A program made the translations under genes and the position numbers. Source: an uncultured Pirellulaceae bacterium (GTDB lineage Bacteria; Planctomycetota; Planctomycetia; Pirellulales; Pirellulaceae). From it: 39,515 nucleotides of DNA. The number at the start of each line of letters is the position of its first letter. Position 1 is the first letter of the stretch. Location: contig CALDYR010000133.1 in the NCBI GenBank assembly GCA_937944405.1, forward strand, positions 1-39,515, written 5' to 3'. Shown piece by piece: positions 7,785 through 16,474 of this stretch. The notes under the pieces were generated by a model that did not search any database, was not told where the DNA came from, and saw only the letters and a list, made by a program, of their open reading frames with translations.

Positions 7785-9062
7785 ATGCTCGACCGAAAAT
7801 TTATCTTTGAAAATGCCGACGCCGTTAAACAAAATTGCGTTAACCGAAACCTTAGTATTAAGGTCGACCAATTGGTTGCCTTGGAAACTGAACGCCGCTC
7901 GAAAGCTCAAGCGGTTCAAGACCTTAACACCCAGGCCAACGCAAAATCGAAACTGATCGGCAAAGCCGCCGATGACGAGCAACGAGAATCACTGAAAACT
8001 GAAGCCAAAAAATTGCGTGATCAAAAGACCGCCGGTCAGGAAGAATTAGAGAAAATCGAGCAACAGATTTTGGCGATCCAAACCCTGATCCCCAATATGG
8101 CCCATCCAGCGGCTCCGGTCGGAAAAGACGACAAGGCAAACCTCGAGATCACAAAAGGGAAGACTTCCCCCCGTGTTTTTGATTTTGAAGTGCTTGACCA
8201 TTTGGATTTAGGACAACATCACGATTGGATTGACTTCGAAGGCGGGGCGCGGACAACGGGCGCGGGTTTCTATTTTCTTAAAGGCGATTTGGTGCTGCTG
8301 GATTTGGCGTTACAACAATTCGCGATCAGCACGCTGACCCAACGCGGCTTCATTCCGATGATCACGCCGGATCTGGCTCACGACAGTGTGCTGGAGGGGA
8401 TCGGATTCAACCCGCGTGGCCCCGAGACTCAGATCTATAGCATCGAAGGGACGAATTTGTCGTTGATCGGAACGGCGGAAATCACGTTGGGCGGTTTATA
8501 CAGCGGCAAAACGCTGGCCGAGGAAGACTTACCGATCAAATTATGCGGCATCAGTCACTGCTATCGCACCGAAGCCGGTGCCGCAGGACGGGCTTCACGT
8601 GGGCTTTATCGGGTGCATCAATTTACCAAGATCGAAATGTTCGCCTACACGTTGCCCGACCAAAGCGACGCCATGCACGAGGAGCTGCGACAGATTGAGT
8701 GCGATCTATTTGACGCCATTGGAGTCCCCTACCGCGTGGTAGATACCGCGACCGGGGATCTGGGCGGTCCAGCATCTCGCAAATTCGATCTGGAAGCTTG
8801 GATGCCCGGGCGAGGAGAAGCAGGGGAATGGGGGGAAGTCACCAGCACCTCTAATTGCACCGATTACCAAGCCCGCCGGCTGAACATTCGCTACAAGAAA
8901 ACGGGGGAAAAGGGCACTCACTTCGTCCATACCCTCAATGGCACTGCCTACGCACTGAGCCGTGCTTTGATTGCCATTTTAGAAAATCACCAAGAGGCAG
9001 ACCGCAGCGTCATCGTCCCTGAAGTGCTCAGGCCGTGGGTTGGCAAAGATAAAATTGGTTAG
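7785..9062 (+). CDS. serS: Seryl-tRNA synthetase
   Basis: This 425-residue class II synthetase charges tRNA-Ser (and, where present, tRNA-Sec) with serine. The N-terminal 100 residues form the long helical arm, rich in Lys/Glu/Gln, that contacts the tRNA extra arm. The catalytic core shows motif 2 (CYRTEAGAAGRASRGLYRVH, then FTKIEMF) and motif 3 (HTLNGTAYALSRALIAILEN). The segment EVTSTSNCTDYQARRL is also a family hallmark. The ATG at 7785 is chosen because it yields the normal N-terminus (MLDRKFIFENADAVK) and length. The gene converges on fhs with a 77-bp gap. If the selenoprotein at 26.7 kb is real, this enzyme also supplies Ser-tRNA-Sec. Confidence 0.97.
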   Translation: MLDRKFIFENADAVKQNCVNRNLSIKVDQLVALETERRSKAQAVQDLNTQANAKSKLIGKAADDEQRESLKTEAKKLRDQKTAGQEELEKIEQQILAIQTLIPNMAHPAAPVGKDDKANLEITKGKTSPRVFDFEVLDHLDLGQHHDWIDFEGGARTTGAGFYFLKGDLVLLDLALQQFAISTLTQRGFIPMITPDLAHDSVLEGIGFNPRGPETQIYSIEGTNLSLIGTAEITLGGLYSGKTLAEEDLPIKLCGISHCYRTEAGAAGRASRGLYRVHQFTKIEMFAYTLPDQSDAMHEELRQIECDLFDAIGVPYRVVDTATGDLGGPASRKFDLEAWMPGRGEAGEWGEVTSTSNCTDYQARRLNIRYKKTGEKGTHFVHTLNGTAYALSRALIAILENHQEADRSVIVPEVLRPWVGKDKIG

Positions 9063-9139
9063 AATCGTACCACCGTTACTACTTTTATTACCAACTCCAC
9101 GACGTTCAACCTTCGTCAGGGAAAATTCACCGCCGACGA

Positions 9140-10810
9140 TTAAAACAGGCCCGTGATTTCTCCATCGTCTGAAATATCAATGCGTTCTGCGGCCGGCGTT
9201 GCGGGCAACCCCGGCATCCGCATCATTTCACCCGTGATGGGCACTAGGAAACCTGCCCCTGCGGCGACTTCGATTTCCCGTACCGTGATTTGAAAACCGG
9301 TTGGGCGTCCTATTTTCTTGGGGTCGTCGGACAACGATTTTTGCGTTTTCGCGATGCACACCGGTAGGCCCTGAAGCCCCAATTTCTCAATGCGCCGAAG
9401 ATCCGCGATCGCCTGGCTGGAATACTTGACGCCTTCGGCCCCGTAGACTTTTTTGCACACCGTGTCAATTTTCTCTTTGACCGGCATCGCCCAGTCGTAA
9501 AGTGGTGCAAAGGATTTTTGGGTCGATTCAATTGACGCGCTGACAGCCTGAGCCAAATCTTGGGCTCCCTCGCCGCCGCGCCCCCACACATCAGCTACCG
9601 CGACAGGATACCCTAACTCTTGGCAGCGCGATTTCACCACTTCGATCTCTTGTTCGGTATCGCTGGTGAATCGATTGATGGCCACCAAGGCATCCAAATT
9701 GTAGTGGCCGGCGTTTTCTAAATGTTTGTCCAGATTGCACAGGCCTTTTTGAACGGCGGCCGGATTGGGCGTTTCCAGATCATTCAAATTGGCTCCACCG
9801 TGATATTTCAAAGCACGAATCGTTGCAACGAGCACTTGGATTTTTGGCTTTAGCCCTGCTGATGCACACTTGATGTCAAAGAATTTTTCGGCGCCCAGAT
9901 CCGACCCAAACCCGGCTTCGGTGACGACGTAGGGCGACAGCGACATGCCCATCCGCGTTGCGATGACGGTATTGGTTCCTTGGGCAATGTTGGCGAAGGG
10001 ACCGCCATGAATGATCGCCGGTGTGCCTTCGATGGTTTGAACGAGATTCGGTTTGATCGCGTCTTTGAGTAAGGTTGCCATCGCCCCTTGGGCATTGAGA
10101 TCGGCGGCAAAGACGGGCGTTTTATCGAACCGAAAACCAACAAAAATTTTCGCCAACCGCTGTTTCAAGTCTTTCAGATCGTTCGACAAACAAAGGATCG
10201 CCATAATCTCAGAGGCGGCAGTAATGTCAAACCCAGATTCCCGCGGCACGCCGTTGCCGGTCCCTCCGAGTCCAACGACAACGTCTCGGAGCGAACGATC
10301 GTTCATATCAAAAACGCGTTTCCAAGCCACCGTTCTGGGGTCGATCCCCAACCCCCGGGACTTCGCTTGGAGGTTGTTATCGATCAGTGCCGCCAACAGG
10401 TTGTGAGCTTTTTCGATCGCCGCAAAATCTCCCGTGAAATGGAGATTGATGTCTTCCATTGGGAGGACTTGAGAATGTCCGCCACCGGTCGCGCCCCCCT
10501 TGATACCAAACACCGGCCCCAGTGAAGGTTCGCGCAGCACTACCGTGGTTGGTTTACCGATCTTGTTCAGGCCTTGGGTCAAACCAATCGACATCGTCGT
10601 TTTGCCTTCCCCTGCTGGCGTCGGCGAAATCGCGGTGACAAGAATCAAATTGCTTTTCTCAACCGCAGCGTCATCAATCAGATTCAGCGGCAGTTTGGCC
10701 TTAAAACGACCGTAAGGCTCGACCAATTCCGGGGAAATTCCCAACGCATTTGCGATTTCTGAAATAGGAGCAAGTGTTGCTTGTTGAGCGATTTCAATAT
10801 CGGTGGGCAT
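9140..10810 (-). CDS. fhs: Formate-tetrahydrofolate ligase
   Basis: This 556-residue enzyme joins formate to tetrahydrofolate using ATP, giving 10-formyl-THF for one-carbon metabolism. The start MPTDIEIAQQATLAPI is typical. The nucleotide-binding loop is TPAGEGKTT (residues 64-72), followed by REPSLGPVFGIKGGATGGG and, further on, the EAGFGSDLGAEKFFDIKC stretch. The C-terminus LVPITGEMMRMPGLP is standard. The ATG at 10810 is preferred over an in-frame GTG at 10846, which would add 12 residues outside the conserved start. The sulfatase gene lies upstream on the same strand with a 94-bp gap, but a functional link is not evident. Confidence 0.97.
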   Translation of the reverse strand: MPTDIEIAQQATLAPISEIANALGISPELVEPYGRFKAKLPLNLIDDAAVEKSNLILVTAISPTPAGEGKTTMSIGLTQGLNKIGKPTTVVLREPSLGPVFGIKGGATGGGHSQVLPMEDINLHFTGDFAAIEKAHNLLAALIDNNLQAKSRGLGIDPRTVAWKRVFDMNDRSLRDVVVGLGGTGNGVPRESGFDITAASEIMAILCLSNDLKDLKQRLAKIFVGFRFDKTPVFAADLNAQGAMATLLKDAIKPNLVQTIEGTPAIIHGGPFANIAQGTNTVIATRMGMSLSPYVVTEAGFGSDLGAEKFFDIKCASAGLKPKIQVLVATIRALKYHGGANLNDLETPNPAAVQKGLCNLDKHLENAGHYNLDALVAINRFTSDTEQEIEVVKSRCQELGYPVAVADVWGRGGEGAQDLAQAVSASIESTQKSFAPLYDWAMPVKEKIDTVCKKVYGAEGVKYSSQAIADLRRIEKLGLQGLPVCIAKTQKSLSDDPKKIGRPTGFQITVREIEVAAGAGFLVPITGEMMRMPGLPATPAAERIDISDDGEITGLF

Positions 10811-10904
10811 AAAAGTTCTGGCTATCGTTTCAGGTAGATTGGGCACATTAGTAGCATCCCGCCAAAATCAACCGTCGCAGCAGGAGCCGATCGCTATCTA
10901 AAAA

Positions 10905-12437
10905 TCACTCGTAGTCCCACTTCATGATCCAAGGATCATTCAACAATTTCTGACGATCTTTAAGCTTATCCTTATACAGTTGCAAAACTTCGGCAAACTC
11001 CTCTTTCTCCGCCAAATTGTATGCTTCGTCGGGATCGGATTGCATATCGTAAAGTTCGAACTGTGGACGTTGAATGTACTGTCCGACCGTTTTGTTTCCG
11101 TAAGACGCATCCAATCCTTTTTGAAATTGAGCTTGCCAGCTGGACGCTTTCCAGAGGTCGGCGGCAAATGGGTAATCCAGTTTATAAGCGATGTTCCAAA
11201 TCAGTTTGTACTTCCGGTCTCGCAAGACACGCATGGGATAGTACATTTGAATTTCGTGAAACGTGTGTGATGCGAAGATCGAATCTTGATGATCGGGATC
11301 GGTATCGCCCAAAATTCCCAGCCATGACTTGCCGTGCCAAGACTTCATGCCTTTTTTGGGGCCACGATTTTCGTTGACGTAACGTCCCTGTTGTTTCCAG
11401 AATTTGTCGGGATTGACCCAGTTCTTGGGGCCATTGGTTTCAGGATTCAACTGCCCCGCAAAATCCACCAGCGAGGGGGTAATATCGACGTGGCTGATTA
11501 ACGCTGAACTTTCGATCCCGCGATTTTGTTGATAGGGATCGCGGACAACAAACGGAACTTTCAATCCGGCTTCGAAAACGGTTGTCTTGCCACCGGCAAA
11601 CGCCATCCCGTGGTCCGATGTCACCACGATCAATGTCTTGTCGTACACACCGGCATCTTTGAGGATTTCAACAAGCCTTCCCAAACCGCGATCGACCCGG
11701 GCGCAGGATTGGTAATACATCGCCAATTCTTCGCGCGTCTCTGGGGTGTCGCTTAGAAACGCAGGGACCGGTAGTGTTGCAGGGTCGAATATCGTTTCGG
11801 GCGAATCTTCCCCCAACGTGTCTTGGCGCGGGTTTCCAAACAGGTTCGGTTTCAGATCCCGTTTCGAAGTTTGGTCGATGCCACCGCTACGATGTGGATC
11901 GGATGTCCCGAAATACAAAAAGAACGGCTGATCGCTGCTTGCTTTGATAAACTCTTCGCAGGCGTTTGCCATCTGTGTCGGCTTTCGCGCGTCAGCGCCC
12001 TTTAAAACCGTTTCAAAATAGAAAACCTCTTCTGGGGCAACGTGATACTTGCCGATGCGGGCGGTTCGATACCCCGCATTGCCCAACACCCTCGGCAGCG
12101 ACAGCGCGACGACGTTGGGAAAACTATTGAATTTATGAAAATTGTGCGTGTGCCCGTACTGCCCGTTGGCATGATTGTGCAGACCAGACATCACCACCGA
12201 ACGGCTCGCGCTACAACTGGCGGTCGTAGCAAATGCATTGCGAAACATCGTTCCGTCTTTGGCCAGCGCATCCACGTTAGGGCTGACAGCGGCTTGGTCA
12301 CCGTAACACCCGAGTGTTGGGCTTTGGTCATCGGCGATAAAAAAAACGATATTTCGGTCTGCCGCGTTCGTTTGAGCAGTCGTCGCCGTAATCGTCCAGA
12401 AGCACAGCAGTAAGTTGATAATGATTTTTTTTTGCAT
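10905..12437 (-). CDS. Secreted type I sulfatase
   Basis: This 510-residue arylsulfatase-type hydrolase is exported. The first 26 residues (MQKKIIINLLLCFW...TNAA) form a signal peptide. The mature part opens with the alkaline-phosphatase-fold motif IVFFIADDQSP; D36 and D37 are likely calcium ligands. The sulfatase signature is C75-S-A-S-R79, whose Cys must be converted to formylglycine by a maturase. VVTSDHGMAFAGG supplies further metal-site residues, and the C-terminal region RKYKLIWNIA is typical of the S1 family. The substrate is not predictable here; planctomycete sulfatases commonly act on algal polysaccharides. An upstream in-frame start at 12518 would place 27 hydrophilic residues before the signal peptide, so ATG 12437 is used. 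No sulfatase partner genes are adjacent. Confidence 0.92.
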   Translation of the reverse strand: MQKKIIINLLLCFWTITATTAQTNAADRNIVFFIADDQSPTLGCYGDQAAVSPNVDALAKDGTMFRNAFATTASCSASRSVVMSGLHNHANGQYGHTHNFHKFNSFPNVVALSLPRVLGNAGYRTARIGKYHVAPEEVFYFETVLKGADARKPTQMANACEEFIKASSDQPFFLYFGTSDPHRSGGIDQTSKRDLKPNLFGNPRQDTLGEDSPETIFDPATLPVPAFLSDTPETREELAMYYQSCARVDRGLGRLVEILKDAGVYDKTLIVVTSDHGMAFAGGKTTVFEAGLKVPFVVRDPYQQNRGIESSALISHVDITPSLVDFAGQLNPETNGPKNWVNPDKFWKQQGRYVNENRGPKKGMKSWHGKSWLGILGDTDPDHQDSIFASHTFHEIQMYYPMRVLRDRKYKLIWNIAYKLDYPFAADLWKASSWQAQFQKGLDASYGNKTVGQYIQRPQFELYDMQSDPDEAYNLAEKEEFAEVLQLYKDKLKDRQKLLNDPWIMKWDYE

Positions 12438-12697
12438 GACACCGTAATTGAAGCAAGAAATAAAACTGAAGTAGAAGCTGTCACGCAGCCCCTCCGCCAT
12501 TGAGTTATCGCGCGACACGCAACTGTGACGTTAGAACCGTTATTTTAATCAAATTTTTGCTGAAACGGTAACCGCAGATCGCATTGACGCTATTTAGTCC
12601 ACCGGCGCGCCAATCATTGGGACGCTAGGTCGCCAAGATCGTCAACGATAATCGGAGACAACGGCCGCAATACCAAACCGGGGCGGCCGCTTACCGA

Positions 12698-14788
12698 CTA
12701 AAACAGTTTGCTAATTCGTCCGATATCCATTGCCACGACAAACAGCATCAGCCCGATAATGAACACGAATCCAAACAACATCAGCAGATTCTGAATCCGC
12801 GGCGTAACGGGCCGCCGAAACAGCCCTTCGTAGGCCAGAAACACCATGTGTCCGCCGTCGAGCACGGGAATGGGTAGAAAGTTGACCACCGCCAAATTTG
12901 CGCTCAACAGCGTCAAAAACAGCAGCAACCGCGATGTTCCCTGAGACGCTTCTGAGGTTGCGACAACGGCGATGGTGCCCGGTCCGCCCAGATTTTTAGG
13001 GGACACTTTTCCAACGAGCAGCGTTTTCAAGAACTTCAGAACGCGCGTGCCGTCGTTTTTGACCTGGCGTGCCCCGACCGCAAACGCGTTCTCCCAAGTC
13101 GCCGCCTGGTAGTGGTCTTCTTTGACGGTTAAGGAGATACCGCGCATCTGCGAATAATACTGCTTGGACGCGAAGGACTCTAGTTCGATCGACTTCTCTT
13201 CCATTTGACGTACGACTTTCAAACGGACCTTCGTACCCGGCGCAAAAGTTTGGGCTCGTCCGACCAGTTCCACCACGTTCGCATCACCATTGACGACATC
13301 GACGACTTCGCCGTCTAACGCTGGATCATCTTTCTTTTGTTCTTCGGTCAACAGGAATTCAAAGGTTTTGATTTCGTCGCCGACCGTTAGCCCCGATGTT
13401 TCGGCAGGTGTTCCGGGTTCAATCATTTCAATCACATTGGTGTAAGCGATCGCGATTCCCAACGCGTCAACAGGCACCACCTGAAAGGGTGGGGCGTTCG
13501 AAATCACATTTGGCACGACAGGTTGGACGGTAATTGTTTGATCTTGGCCATCGCGTTTGATTGTCAGTTCGATCGTTTTGTTGGACCGCGCGGCTTTGGT
13601 CAATTGATTATTAAAGACCAACAGATCGCCGCGCGTTTGCCCGTCGACCTTCAGAATTTCATCGCCCACTTTTAATCCTGCGGCAACTGCAGGGGACTCC
13701 TGCTGGATCGCGGTGATTGACCCCCACGTCAATCCAAAACCGAATCGACGAAACGGGTTGGGTTTGACATCGGTTGTGATTTGAGTGGTTTCTCCGTCTT
13801 CGGTAACGCGCTGAAGCACGAATTGAGCGACTTTATCAGCGTCGCGCATCAGGACATGCCGTAGATCGATATCGGTTTCGATTTTGGTTCCATTGAGTTC
13901 GACGATGCGATCTTTGGGCTCGAAGGCGGGTTGGGCGTCGAAGGCGGTGTTACCCTTAATCGCGCCTTGTTCTCCGATGATCGGTTCTAAACGAAATCCG
14001 GAACCAATGAACGGCAGGTCCGGGGCCGCCCTCAAAACGCCTTTGCGAGGGGTGATTTGTACGATCGACGTTTCCGATTGATTGTACCGTTGGACTTCGA
14101 ATTCCAATGGACTTTCATCGCCATTGAAAATAATTTCATTGGACATGTCGGCCTGGGTGAAGTAGTTGCCTTCGACCTGTTGTGTACCGATGCGTTTAAT
14201 GTCCGCACCAACCAAGTTATTTTCCCATGCCGGGCCACCGCCGATCACGGTGCCGACCGAAGGCGGTTGGTAGTCGACTCCCGCTTTGAAGGCCAACGCC
14301 GCAAACAGCACGGCAAACACTAAATTGAAAATCACGCCGGCCGAAATAATCATCATTCGTTGGACAACGGATTTTGCCAGATAGCTGCGCGGATCCATTT
14401 TTTCACGATCGATTAGGCCGGCGGACAGCGCTTCACTGACGTCTTCCCCGTCGGCCATTGAACGTTTGATTTCCTCTTCCATATTGGCCGGGTTATCGTC
14501 TTGGCCCAACATTTTGACGTAACCGCCGAAAGGCATGATTCCGATACCATATTCCGTTTCGCCCCACTGATACTTCAGCAACGATTTAGGAATGATGACA
14601 CGATCTCCGATTTTGATGTCAAACGCATCGAAGCCAACGTAAAATTTGTCGCATTTTACGCCGCACATTTTGGCGACCAAGAAGTGTCCCAATTCATGGA
14701 CAAAGATCACCGCCCCCAGCCCCATCACCATCTGAAGAATCGCCCAGTAAGAGGCGGGGTTGGCCCAAAAATTGTCCGCTAATATCAC
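12698..14788 (-). CDS. rseP: RseP-like site-2 protease with multiple PDZ modules
   Basis: This is a membrane-embedded zinc metalloprotease that cuts transmembrane segments, as RseP does for anti-sigma factors. The active-site motif HELGH lies in the first membrane helix (H31, E32, H35), and the second metal motif PVLDGGH is near the C-terminus (D644), followed by two more hydrophobic stretches. The product is 696 residues, against about 450 in E. coli RseP. Between the two halves I see four PDZ-like segments (about 173-248, 268-333, 353-413 and 443-533), two clear (SPAVAAGLKVGDEILKVDG; GTPAETSGLTVGDEI) and two weaker. The GTG at 14788 overlaps the dxr stop codon by 4 nt (GTGA), suggesting translational coupling; an ATG at 14824 would add 12 residues without homology. 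Confidence 0.93.
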   Translation of the reverse strand: MILADNFWANPASYWAILQMVMGLGAVIFVHELGHFLVAKMCGVKCDKFYVGFDAFDIKIGDRVIIPKSLLKYQWGETEYGIGIMPFGGYVKMLGQDDNPANMEEEIKRSMADGEDVSEALSAGLIDREKMDPRSYLAKSVVQRMMIISAGVIFNLVFAVLFAALAFKAGVDYQPPSVGTVIGGGPAWENNLVGADIKRIGTQQVEGNYFTQADMSNEIIFNGDESPLEFEVQRYNQSETSIVQITPRKGVLRAAPDLPFIGSGFRLEPIIGEQGAIKGNTAFDAQPAFEPKDRIVELNGTKIETDIDLRHVLMRDADKVAQFVLQRVTEDGETTQITTDVKPNPFRRFGFGLTWGSITAIQQESPAVAAGLKVGDEILKVDGQTRGDLLVFNNQLTKAARSNKTIELTIKRDGQDQTITVQPVVPNVISNAPPFQVVPVDALGIAIAYTNVIEMIEPGTPAETSGLTVGDEIKTFEFLLTEEQKKDDPALDGEVVDVVNGDANVVELVGRAQTFAPGTKVRLKVVRQMEEKSIELESFASKQYYSQMRGISLTVKEDHYQAATWENAFAVGARQVKNDGTRVLKFLKTLLVGKVSPKNLGGPGTIAVVATSEASQGTSRLLLFLTLLSANLAVVNFLPIPVLDGGHMVFLAYEGLFRRPVTPRIQNLLMLFGFVFIIGLMLFVVAMDIGRISKLF

Positions 14789-15933
14789 GCAGTGATCCAC
14801 TTCGCCATCTCCTGTCTCGCCCATCGATCGGCCGCCACTAGCTGCTCGAAGGTGGGGTGAGATTCAAAATTATGTTGTTCTAAAACTTCCCGGCATGCGC
14901 CGACGATATCGGTAAACGATAACTTCCTGTCTAAAAATGCTGACACCGCCGCCTCGTTGGCTGCGTTGACCACTGCCCCTGCCGAACCACCGGTCCGCGC
15001 GACTTCAAATCCTAACTCCAACGCCGGAAAGCGATCGAAGTCGGGAGGATGAAAATCAAATTGATGGGCCACCGAAAAATCAAAATCGGCCGCAGGCCCC
15101 GCAACACGGTCTGGCCAAGTCAGCGCATACTGAATTGGCAATCGCATGTCCGGAGGGCTCATTTGAGCCATCGTCGAATTATCCACAAAGGTGACCATCG
15201 AATGAATCAGCGATTGCGGGTGAATGACAACCTCGATTTGATCGGCACTGATATCGAATAACCACTTGGCTTCGATGATTTCCAGTGCCTTGTTCATCAT
15301 CGTCGCCGAATCGATCGAGATCTTACGTCCCATGTCCCATGTGGGGTGAGCGAGGGCCTGTTCGACGGTGACGCCATGCATTTCGTCGGCATGGAATTCG
15401 CGGAACGGACCGCCTGACGCGGTCAGCACGATTTTTTTGACTGCGCTTCGTTTGCCGCTTTGGATGGCTTGAAAAATCGCCGAATGTTCACTGTCGACCG
15501 GCAGAATTTCGGCTCCCGATCGAACCGCCGCGGCGTTAATCAAGTGACCGCCGACGACCAATGTTTCTTTATTGGCAAGGGCCAATCGTTTCCCGTGTTC
15601 GACAGCTGCGAGCGCACTTTCTAAACCGGCAAACCCAACAATCGACGCCAACACGGTGTCAACGCGCGGGTCGCTGGCGATCGTTTTTAAATGTTCCGCC
15701 CCGATTAGGACTTCGGCGTCAGTGCGAAATTGAAACGGGGTTGCTGTGACAGGGTCGGCGGCAACGACATATTTGGGGTGAAACTCTTGGGCCTGTTGCT
15801 CAAGTAAGTCCAACTGCGATCGTCCGCTGATCGCGAACACTTCCATCCCGTCGATCGACTTAACCACATCAAGCGCGCTCCGACCGACACTGCCGGTAGC
15901 ACCAAGAATCGCGATATGTTGCGGTGAAGTCAT
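14785..15933 (-). CDS. dxr: 1-deoxy-D-xylulose 5-phosphate reductoisomerase
   Basis: This 382-residue enzyme converts DXP to 2-C-methyl-D-erythritol 4-phosphate with NADPH, the committed step of the non-mevalonate isoprenoid pathway. The Rossmann motif is ILGATGSVGRSALDVV near the N-terminus. The catalytic and metal-binding region reads ILPVDSEHSAIFQAIQ, and ISIDSATMMNKALEIIEA and IHPQSLIHSMV follow in order. The ATG at 15933 gives the usual start; the frame is open to 16104, but the extra residues would be translated through a terminator hairpin and are unlikely to be real. It is the first gene of a dxr-rseP operon, an arrangement also known elsewhere next to the isoprenoid and outer-membrane genes. 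Confidence 0.96.
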   Translation of the reverse strand: MTSPQHIAILGATGSVGRSALDVVKSIDGMEVFAISGRSQLDLLEQQAQEFHPKYVVAADPVTATPFQFRTDAEVLIGAEHLKTIASDPRVDTVLASIVGFAGLESALAAVEHGKRLALANKETLVVGGHLINAAAVRSGAEILPVDSEHSAIFQAIQSGKRSAVKKIVLTASGGPFREFHADEMHGVTVEQALAHPTWDMGRKISIDSATMMNKALEIIEAKWLFDISADQIEVVIHPQSLIHSMVTFVDNSTMAQMSPPDMRLPIQYALTWPDRVAGPAADFDFSVAHQFDFHPPDFDRFPALELGFEVARTGGSAGAVVNAANEAAVSAFLDRKLSFTDIVGACREVLEQHNFESHPTFEQLVAADRWARQEMAKWITA

Positions 15934-15997
15934 AGAAAAAGAAAGCCAAAGACAGCGGTTATGAAATTTAGTGTCTGCTTGAACCAACAAAGTGTTT

Positions 15998-16024
15998 AAA
16001 AAAATAAACGCTGCCATGCAGCGT
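15998..16024 (-). terminator. Minus-strand intrinsic terminator in the dxr leader
   Basis: Read on the minus strand, ACGCTGC-ATG-GCAGCGT forms a 7-bp, GC-rich stem with a 3-nt loop (16024 to 16008), followed at once by TTTATTTTTTT (down to about 15998). This is a textbook intrinsic terminator. It lies 65 nt before the dxr start codon, and no minus-strand gene is visible upstream before 18.6 kb. It therefore ends either a small RNA or an attenuated dxr leader transcript. Confidence 0.65.
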
Positions 16025-16474
16025 AAAGAGGACTCCCGGCTGACATTTGCCAGCAAAGCAATAGAATATCTAATTAGAAAGGTGTTTTCTGCGGTTTTGA
16101 ACACGACCTAGCGATTATCACCGCCCGCATTCTAAATTCAGGCTCTATCGGCCACAAGACGAACACGGGAACACCCTATCATTGTGAGTTCTGCGCTTCG
16201 GCCAATCGAGCCAATGGACAATACGCCCGGTTGAAAACATGGAAATTTTGCGGAATATGAACCAGCCCTGTGTGACGCGCGTAGCAAGTATGGCATCCCA
16301 TCTGCATCAACCGAAGTTCAGAGGTTGGTAGAACTGAAATTTGGCAGACCGACTTATTTGTGAAAGCGTCTTTTTTTTCCCTTTAAGCACTTCGGCCCGC
16401 CCCCGCTCCAGCGCTCTTACCAAACACCACGGCACTTCGCTGTTTTCCCATTTCGACATGAAACAGGCCTTTTT
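16025..16474. other. Divergent intergenic region between dxr leader and ftsH
   Basis: These 450 bp hold the divergent promoters of dxr-rseP and ftsH, though no confident -35/-10 pair was identified. On the minus strand, GATAAT around 16115-16120 is a possible -10 for the dxr leader. No coding frame with recognisable similarity was seen. Confidence 0.35.

Noticed and set aside
15934-16104. N-terminal extension of dxr
   Set aside because: It would add 57 residues without homology and be translated through the terminator hairpin; the ATG at 15933 gives the normal protein.
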